Source of the DNA: Saccharomonospora viridis DSM 43017
GTDB taxonomy: Bacteria; Actinomycetota; Actinomycetes; Mycobacteriales; Pseudonocardiaceae
NCBI RefSeq assembly: GCF_000023865.1
Contig: NC_013159.1
Location: 2,072,001 to 2,136,000, forward strand
Length of the DNA: 64,000 nucleotides
Direction of reading: 5' to 3'
Shown: piece after piece, positions 59,839-64,000 of the stretch
Layout of the letters: each line of letters begins with the position of its first letter
How positions within the stretch are numbered: position 1 is the stretch's first letter
Program-made: the position numbers and the translations under genes
The notes under the pieces: model-generated
Seen by the model: only the letters and a program-made list of their open reading frames with translations
What the model was told of the DNA's origin: nothing
Database searches by the model: none

Positions 59839-61890
59839 TCAGGCCCCCGTCAGACCACGCCGCTCCAAAAGCGGCTCGATCTTCGGCTCCCGGCCCCGGA
59901 AGTTCACGAACGCCTCCATCGGGTCCATACTCCCGCCCTTCGCCAACAACTCGCGGCGGAAGCGGTCACCGTTGGCCCGGGTCAGCCCACCGTTCTCCCG
60001 GAACCACTCCACCGTGTCGGCATCGAGCACCTCACTCCAGATGTAGGAGTAGTAGCCGGCCGAATAGCCGTTGGTGAACACGTGCGCGAAGTACGTGCTG
60101 CGATACCGCGGCGGCACCGCGTCCACGGCCACACCCGCCTTCCGCAGCGCCTCGGCCTCGAACTCGGCCACATCGTCCACCGCCGTCTCGGCGTCCACCG
60201 TGTGCCACGCCAAATCCAGCAGCGACGCCGCCAAGTACTCCGTCGTGGCGAAGCCCTCACCGTAGGATCGGGACTCCTTCAGCCGCTCCACCAGCCGCTG
60301 TGGCAACGGTTCCCCCGTGCGGTGATGCTTGGCGTAGTTGGCCAGCACCTCCGGCCACAACACCCACATCTCGTTGACCTGCGAGGGGAACTCCACGAAA
60401 TCCCGCGGCACGTTCGTCCCCGCGCACGTCGGGTACCGCGTGTCCGAGAACAAACCGTGCAGGGCGTGCCCGAATTCGTGGAACAGGGTCACCACCTCGT
60501 CGTAGGTCAACAGCGTCGGCTCACCCTGCGGCGGCTTGGTGATGTTGAGGTTGTTCACCACCACCGGGCGCTTGCCCAACAACCCCGACGGTTCACAGTA
60601 GAAGTTCATCCACGCGCCGCCCCGCTTGGACTCACGTGCGTAGTAGTCCCCCAGGAACAGGCCCAACGGACTGCCGTCGGCGTCGAACACCTCGAACACC
60701 CGCACGTCCGGGTGATAGGTGGGCAAGTCGTGCCGCTCCTGGAAAGTGATCCCGTACAGCTGGGTGGCCGCGTAGAACACGCCGTCCCGCAGCACCGTGT
60801 CCAGCTCGAAGTACGGCCGCAGCTCCGCGTCGTCGACCTCGAACCGACGCTTGCGCACCCGCTCGGCGTAGAACGCCCAGTCCCACGGTTCCAGCGGGTG
60901 GTCCTCACCCGACCTTGTGATCTCCTCGACCAGCTCCTGGGCCTCGGCCTTCGCGTTGGCCACCGCGGCCGGTGCCAACCGGTGCAGCATGTCCAACGCC
61001 GCGTCGGCGGTCTTGGCCGTCTGGTCCTCGATCACGTAGGCCGCGTGGTGCGGATACCCCAACAGCGCGGCGCGCTCGGCTCGCAGCCGCACGATCCGGG
61101 TCAGGACCTCGGTGTTGTCGTTGTCGTTACCCCGGTTGCCCCGTGCGATCGAGGCCCGGAACACCCGTTCCCGCAGCTGCCTGTTCTCCAGTGAGGCCAG
61201 CAGTGGCTGGGCCGTCGGCAGCGACAACGTCAGCAGGTACCCGCTTTCGTGACCCCGCTCCCTGGCCGCCTCGGCCGCTGCCGCGATCTCCGCATCGGAC
61301 AGTCCGGCCAACTGTTCCCGATCCGACACCCACACCGCCAGCTCGTTGGTGTCGGCCAGCAGGTTGTTCGAAAACCGTGTGGACAGCGACGACAGCTCGG
61401 CGTTCAGTTCCCGCAACCGTTGCCGGTCGGCCTCGGGAAGCGCGGCACCGGCGCGCACGAAATCGAGGTGGTAGCGACGCAGCAACCACGCCGACTCCGC
61501 GTCCAGGCCCAACGAATCCCGGTTTTCGTAGAGCTTCTCGATCCGGGCGAACAACACCGGGTTCAGGTGGATGGCATCGAAGTGTTCGGCCAGTTTCGGC
61601 GCGATCTCCGCGTGCACAGCCCGCAACGTGTCGTTGGTGTGTGACGCGGCGAGGTTGAAAAACACCGACGACACCCGGTTCAACAGCTGTCCCGAACGTT
61701 CCAACGCCACGATCGTGTTGTCGAACGTCGGCGGCTCCGGATTGGCGGCGATGGCCTCCGCCTCGGCCGCGTGCTCGGCCATGCCGGCCTCGAACGCGGG
61801 CAGGAAGTGCTCGTCGGAGATCCGGTCGAACGGTGGCAGCTCGTAGGGCAGCTCACTCGGTGTCAACAGCGGGTTGTCCGCGTTCGTCAC
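59839..61890 (-). CDS. M3-family zinc metallopeptidase (oligopeptidase A/Dcp-like)
   Basis: A 683-residue cytosolic oligopeptidase. The zinc motif HEFGH is in VTLFHEFGHALHGLF, with the downstream third-ligand Glu region in FVEFPSQVNEMWV. The N-terminal helical dome begins LPYELPPFDRISDEHFLPAFE, the standard start of Dcp/OpdA proteins. It degrades short peptides released by proteases. The GTG start at 61890 overlaps the stop of the histidine phosphatase gene (GTGA). Confidence 0.96.
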   Translation of the reverse strand: MTNADNPLLTPSELPYELPPFDRISDEHFLPAFEAGMAEHAAEAEAIAANPEPPTFDNTIVALERSGQLLNRVSSVFFNLAASHTNDTLRAVHAEIAPKLAEHFDAIHLNPVLFARIEKLYENRDSLGLDAESAWLLRRYHLDFVRAGAALPEADRQRLRELNAELSSLSTRFSNNLLADTNELAVWVSDREQLAGLSDAEIAAAAEAARERGHESGYLLTLSLPTAQPLLASLENRQLRERVFRASIARGNRGNDNDNTEVLTRIVRLRAERAALLGYPHHAAYVIEDQTAKTADAALDMLHRLAPAAVANAKAEAQELVEEITRSGEDHPLEPWDWAFYAERVRKRRFEVDDAELRPYFELDTVLRDGVFYAATQLYGITFQERHDLPTYHPDVRVFEVFDADGSPLGLFLGDYYARESKRGGAWMNFYCEPSGLLGKRPVVVNNLNITKPPQGEPTLLTYDEVVTLFHEFGHALHGLFSDTRYPTCAGTNVPRDFVEFPSQVNEMWVLWPEVLANYAKHHRTGEPLPQRLVERLKESRSYGEGFATTEYLAASLLDLAWHTVDAETAVDDVAEFEAEALRKAGVAVDAVPPRYRSTYFAHVFTNGYSAGYYSYIWSEVLDADTVEWFRENGGLTRANGDRFRRELLAKGGSMDPMEAFVNFRGREPKIEPLLERRGLTGA

Positions 61891-62600
61891 GGTCGATCCT
61901 TTCGTCCCGTCGTTCCTCCGACGTCGGCATCGGAGGACAACGTGCCCCGCCGACGTCGTTTCGGTTTCGGCGGCACGATCCCGGCCAGATCACCGCCGTT
62001 GTCGTTGACCCGCAGCACGAACGGCCGCGTCTCCGTGTAGCGGACGACGGACACCGAGCCCGGGTCGATGACGATGCGCTGGAAGGCGTCGAGGTGTTGC
62101 CCGAGCGCGTCGGCCAACACCGCTTTGATCACGTCTCCGTGGGTGCACGCCACCCAGACCGCGTGCTCACCGTGCTCGCCGGTGATGCGGGCGTCATGAT
62201 CCCGTACCGCGGACACCGCCCTGGCCTGCATGGCCGCCAGTCCTTCGCCGCCGGGGAACACCGCTGCCGACGGGTGCAACTGCACCACCTTCCACAGCGG
62301 TTCCTTGGCCAGCGATTTCAGTTCGCGGCCGGTCCATTCGCCGTAGTCGACCTCGGACAACCGGGAATCGGTGATCCGGCTCAGCCCTCGGTCGGCCAGC
62401 AGCGGCGCCACCGTCTGCCTGCATCGCAGCAACGGTGACGACACCACGGCCGCCACGGGGACGCCGGCCAAGCGCTGCACCAACGCCTCGGCCTGCGCGC
62501 GGCCGGTCTCGTCGAGACCGACCTTCGGTGCCCGGCCCGCCAGCACGCCTGAACTGTTGGCGCTCGACCGGCCGTGCCGCAGCAGGATCACAGTACCCAC
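61887..62600 (-). CDS. Histidine phosphatase family protein
   Basis: A 237-residue protein of the histidine phosphatase (phosphoglycerate mutase-like) superfamily. The catalytic RHG is in ILLRHGRSSAN; a conserved Arg is in SSPLLRCRQT, the acid in LSEVDYGEWTGREL, and the second His in VACTHGDVIKAVL. It matches the actinobacterial TIGR03848 group, whose members lie next to DUF3090 genes in mycobacteria. It is preceded by uppP and overlaps the M3 gene by four bases. Its substrate is not known. Confidence 0.93.
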   Translation of the reverse strand: MGTVILLRHGRSSANSSGVLAGRAPKVGLDETGRAQAEALVQRLAGVPVAAVVSSPLLRCRQTVAPLLADRGLSRITDSRLSEVDYGEWTGRELKSLAKEPLWKVVQLHPSAAVFPGGEGLAAMQARAVSAVRDHDARITGEHGEHAVWVACTHGDVIKAVLADALGQHLDAFQRIVIDPGSVSVVRYTETRPFVLRVNDNGGDLAGIVPPKPKRRRRGTLSSDADVGGTTGRKDRP

Positions 62601-62609
62601 GAGGCCACC

Positions 62610-63470
62610 CTACGGGTTCGCCGACGTCTCCCCCACGGTGGCGGGCCCCGCGTCCGGGTCGAGCACACCGGTGAACACCAGCGCCAGCACCACAAGTCCC
62701 AGGGCGACGCGGTAGATCACGAACGGCAGGAAGCTGTTGTTCTTGATGTAGGACATCAGCCACGCGATCACCGCGTAGCCCACACCGAAGGACACGATGG
62801 TGGCCAGCAGGGTCGGTCCCACACCCGGTGCGTCGCCTTCCCCGATGTCGGTCAGCTTGTACACCCCTGAGGCGAGCACGGCGGGCACCGCGAGCAGGAA
62901 GGCGTACTCCGCGGCGTCAGCGCGCTTGTAGCCGAGCAACAACCCACCCGTGATGGTGCCACCCGAACGGGAGACGCCGGGGATGAGTGCCAGTGCTTGC
63001 GCGAATCCGTAGCCCAGCCCGTGCGGCACGGTCAATTGGTCCAGTTCCCGCCGTTTGCTCCCCACCCGGTCGGCGACCAACAGCAACAGGCCGAACACGA
63101 TGAGTGTGGTGGCGGTCAGGCGCAGGTCCCGGAACACGCTTTCGATGCGTTCCTCGAACAGCAGGCCGAGCACGCCGATGGGGAGGGAACCGACGATGAT
63201 CAGCCAGCCCATGCGGGCGTCGGGATCGGACCGGTATTCGCGCTTGGTCAGGGACAGGAACCAGTGACGCAGGATCCGACCGATCTTCCGACTGAAGTAC
63301 AGCAGCACCGCGAGTTCGGTACCGATCTGGGTCACGGCGGTGAACGCGGCGCCGGGGTCGTCCCACCCCGCGAACGCCGCCGTCAGTCGGATGTGCGCGC
63401 TCGATGAGATCGGGAGGAACTCGGTCAGCCCCTGCACCAACCCGAGAACGAGTGCTTCGAACCAGCCCAT
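62610..63470 (-). CDS. uppP: Undecaprenyl-diphosphatase
   Basis: A 286-residue membrane phosphatase (UppP/BacA) that recycles the cell-wall lipid carrier by converting undecaprenyl diphosphate to the monophosphate. The conserved loops are visible: [19 protein letters not shown] near residue 10 and [20 protein letters not shown] near residue 165, which contain the catalytic Glu, Ser and Arg. About eight helices. The start overlaps the stop of the upstream LLM gene (TGATG), and the histidine phosphatase gene begins 9 bases downstream. Confidence 0.97.
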   Translation of the reverse strand: MGWFEALVLGLVQGLTEFLPISSSAHIRLTAAFAGWDDPGAAFTAVTQIGTELAVLLYFSRKIGRILRHWFLSLTKREYRSDPDARMGWLIIVGSLPIGVLGLLFEERIESVFRDLRLTATTLIVFGLLLLVADRVGSKRRELDQLTVPHGLGYGFAQALALIPGVSRSGGTITGGLLLGYKRADAAEYAFLLAVPAVLASGVYKLTDIGEGDAPGVGPTLLATIVSFGVGYAVIAWLMSYIKNNSFLPFVIYRVALGLVVLALVFTGVLDPDAGPATVGETSANP

Positions 63471-64000
63471 CAGGCCGCTCCCGACCTTTCCAGTGCCTCC
63501 ACCGCCGTGCGCAGCACGTCGGTGCCCTTCGCCGGCTCGACGAACGGGGCCAGACTCAACGTGGTCACCCCCGCCTCGGCGAACGCGGCCATCCGCTCGG
63601 CGATCCGCTCCATCGGGCCGAGCAGTGACGTCGCGTCGAGGAATTCCAGGGGTACCGCCGCCATCGCCCCCACGTAGTCTTTGGCGAGGTAGCGTTCCTG
63701 CACTTCCGCGGCGGCGTCGGCGAAGCCCATGCGCACCGCCAGTTGGTTGTAGAAGTTCTTCTCCCGGCTGCCCATACCGCCCAGGTACAGCGCCGCGTAG
63801 GCGCGCACGGAGTCAGCGCACACGGTCCAGTCGTCCCCGGGCACGAACGGCACGGTCGGAGCGATGTCGAACCCGGCCAGATCCCGACCGGCCCTGGCCG
63901 CCCCCGCCTGCACATGTTCCAGCTGGGTGCTCGCGTACTCGGGGGAGAAGAACACCGGCAGCCACCCGTCGGCGATCTCCCCGGTGAGTTCCAGGTTCTT
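63470..64000 (-). CDS. LLM-class F420-dependent oxidoreductase, C-terminal part
   Basis: The last 176 residues of a luciferase-like monooxygenase-family enzyme; the 5' end lies beyond the window. The visible start, [20 protein letters not shown], is the typical [11 protein letters not shown] motif of F420-dependent LLM proteins. The following [19 protein letters not shown] and the late [19 protein letters not shown] strand-helix are the end of the TIM barrel. It heads the operon with uppP through a one-base overlap. Likely a hydride-transferring reductase using cofactor F420; substrate unknown. Confidence 0.93.
   Translation of the reverse strand, partial: KNLELTGEIADGWLPVFFSPEYASTQLEHVQAGAARAGRDLAGFDIAPTVPFVPGDDWTVCADSVRAYAALYLGGMGSREKNFYNQLAVRMGFADAAAEVQERYLAKDYVGAMAAVPLEFLDATSLLGPMERIAERMAAFAEAGVTTLSLAPFVEPAKGTDVLRTAVEALERSGAA

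Overview
The window is high-GC actinobacterial DNA, and I would place it in the Pseudonocardiaceae (Saccharomonospora/Amycolatopsis-like). The grounds are strong G/C bias at third codon positions, frequent GTG starts, many ATGA/GTGA/TGATG start-stop overlaps, and characteristic families: F420-dependent enzymes, an EspC/WXG-type secretion pair, DUF3090, DUF3097, a SCO1664-like kinase-fold protein, an MptB-type mannosyltransferase, and a streptogrisin-type protease with its pro-region. The genus is an inference. I see no rRNA, tRNA or CRISPR array.

Layout. 1-5.6 kb: the 3' end of a cytochrome P450, a zinc-knuckle/coiled-coil protein, an ArsR-SulP operon behind a palindromic operator, and a secreted serine protease followed by a strong terminator. 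5.9-8.5 kb (minus strand): a three-gene type VII secretion-like operon (EspC-like protein, WXG-DUF1023 hydrolase, lipoprotein). 8.6-15.2 kb: a MerR-PP2C fusion, two MFS exporters, an arylamine N-acetyltransferase and a LysR regulator.

15.28-22.79 kb is a complete Tn3-family transposon. It has 38-bp terminal inverted repeats, a perfect 5-bp target duplication (GTGTC), a full-length transposase, a tyrosine recombinase of TnpI type with its own resolution site, and a cargo of a CmtR-like ArsR sensor, a P1B-type metal ATPase and a divergent methyltransferase. The likely cargo role is cadmium/lead resistance.

22.8-31.4 kb: a small hypothetical ORF, a secreted beta-propeller/amidohydrolase, a nitrilase convergent with an fmdB-fmdA formamidase operon, an XerC/D-like integrase and a second zinc-knuckle protein. 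31.5-42 kb is mostly housekeeping or widely conserved genes: glycerophosphodiesterase, a YeeE-TusA thiosulfate pair, a nitroreductase-like protein, a YCII protein, an SGNH hydrolase, NfeD-SPFH, DUF3097, and SCO1664-like-DUF3090.

42-64 kb: an S9 peptidase and LD-carboxypeptidase, a methyltransferase, an F420/PPOX protein, an MptB-like mannosyltransferase, and a complete dipeptide ABC transporter operon divergent from a DppA-type D-aminopeptidase and an M20 peptidase. Together these suggest uptake and breakdown of peptides, possibly cell-wall peptides. The window ends with malate dehydrogenase, two tandem paralogous lipoproteins, a YwaF-like membrane protein, and a tightly coupled minus-strand operon (LLM oxidoreductase, UppP, histidine phosphatase, M3 peptidase).
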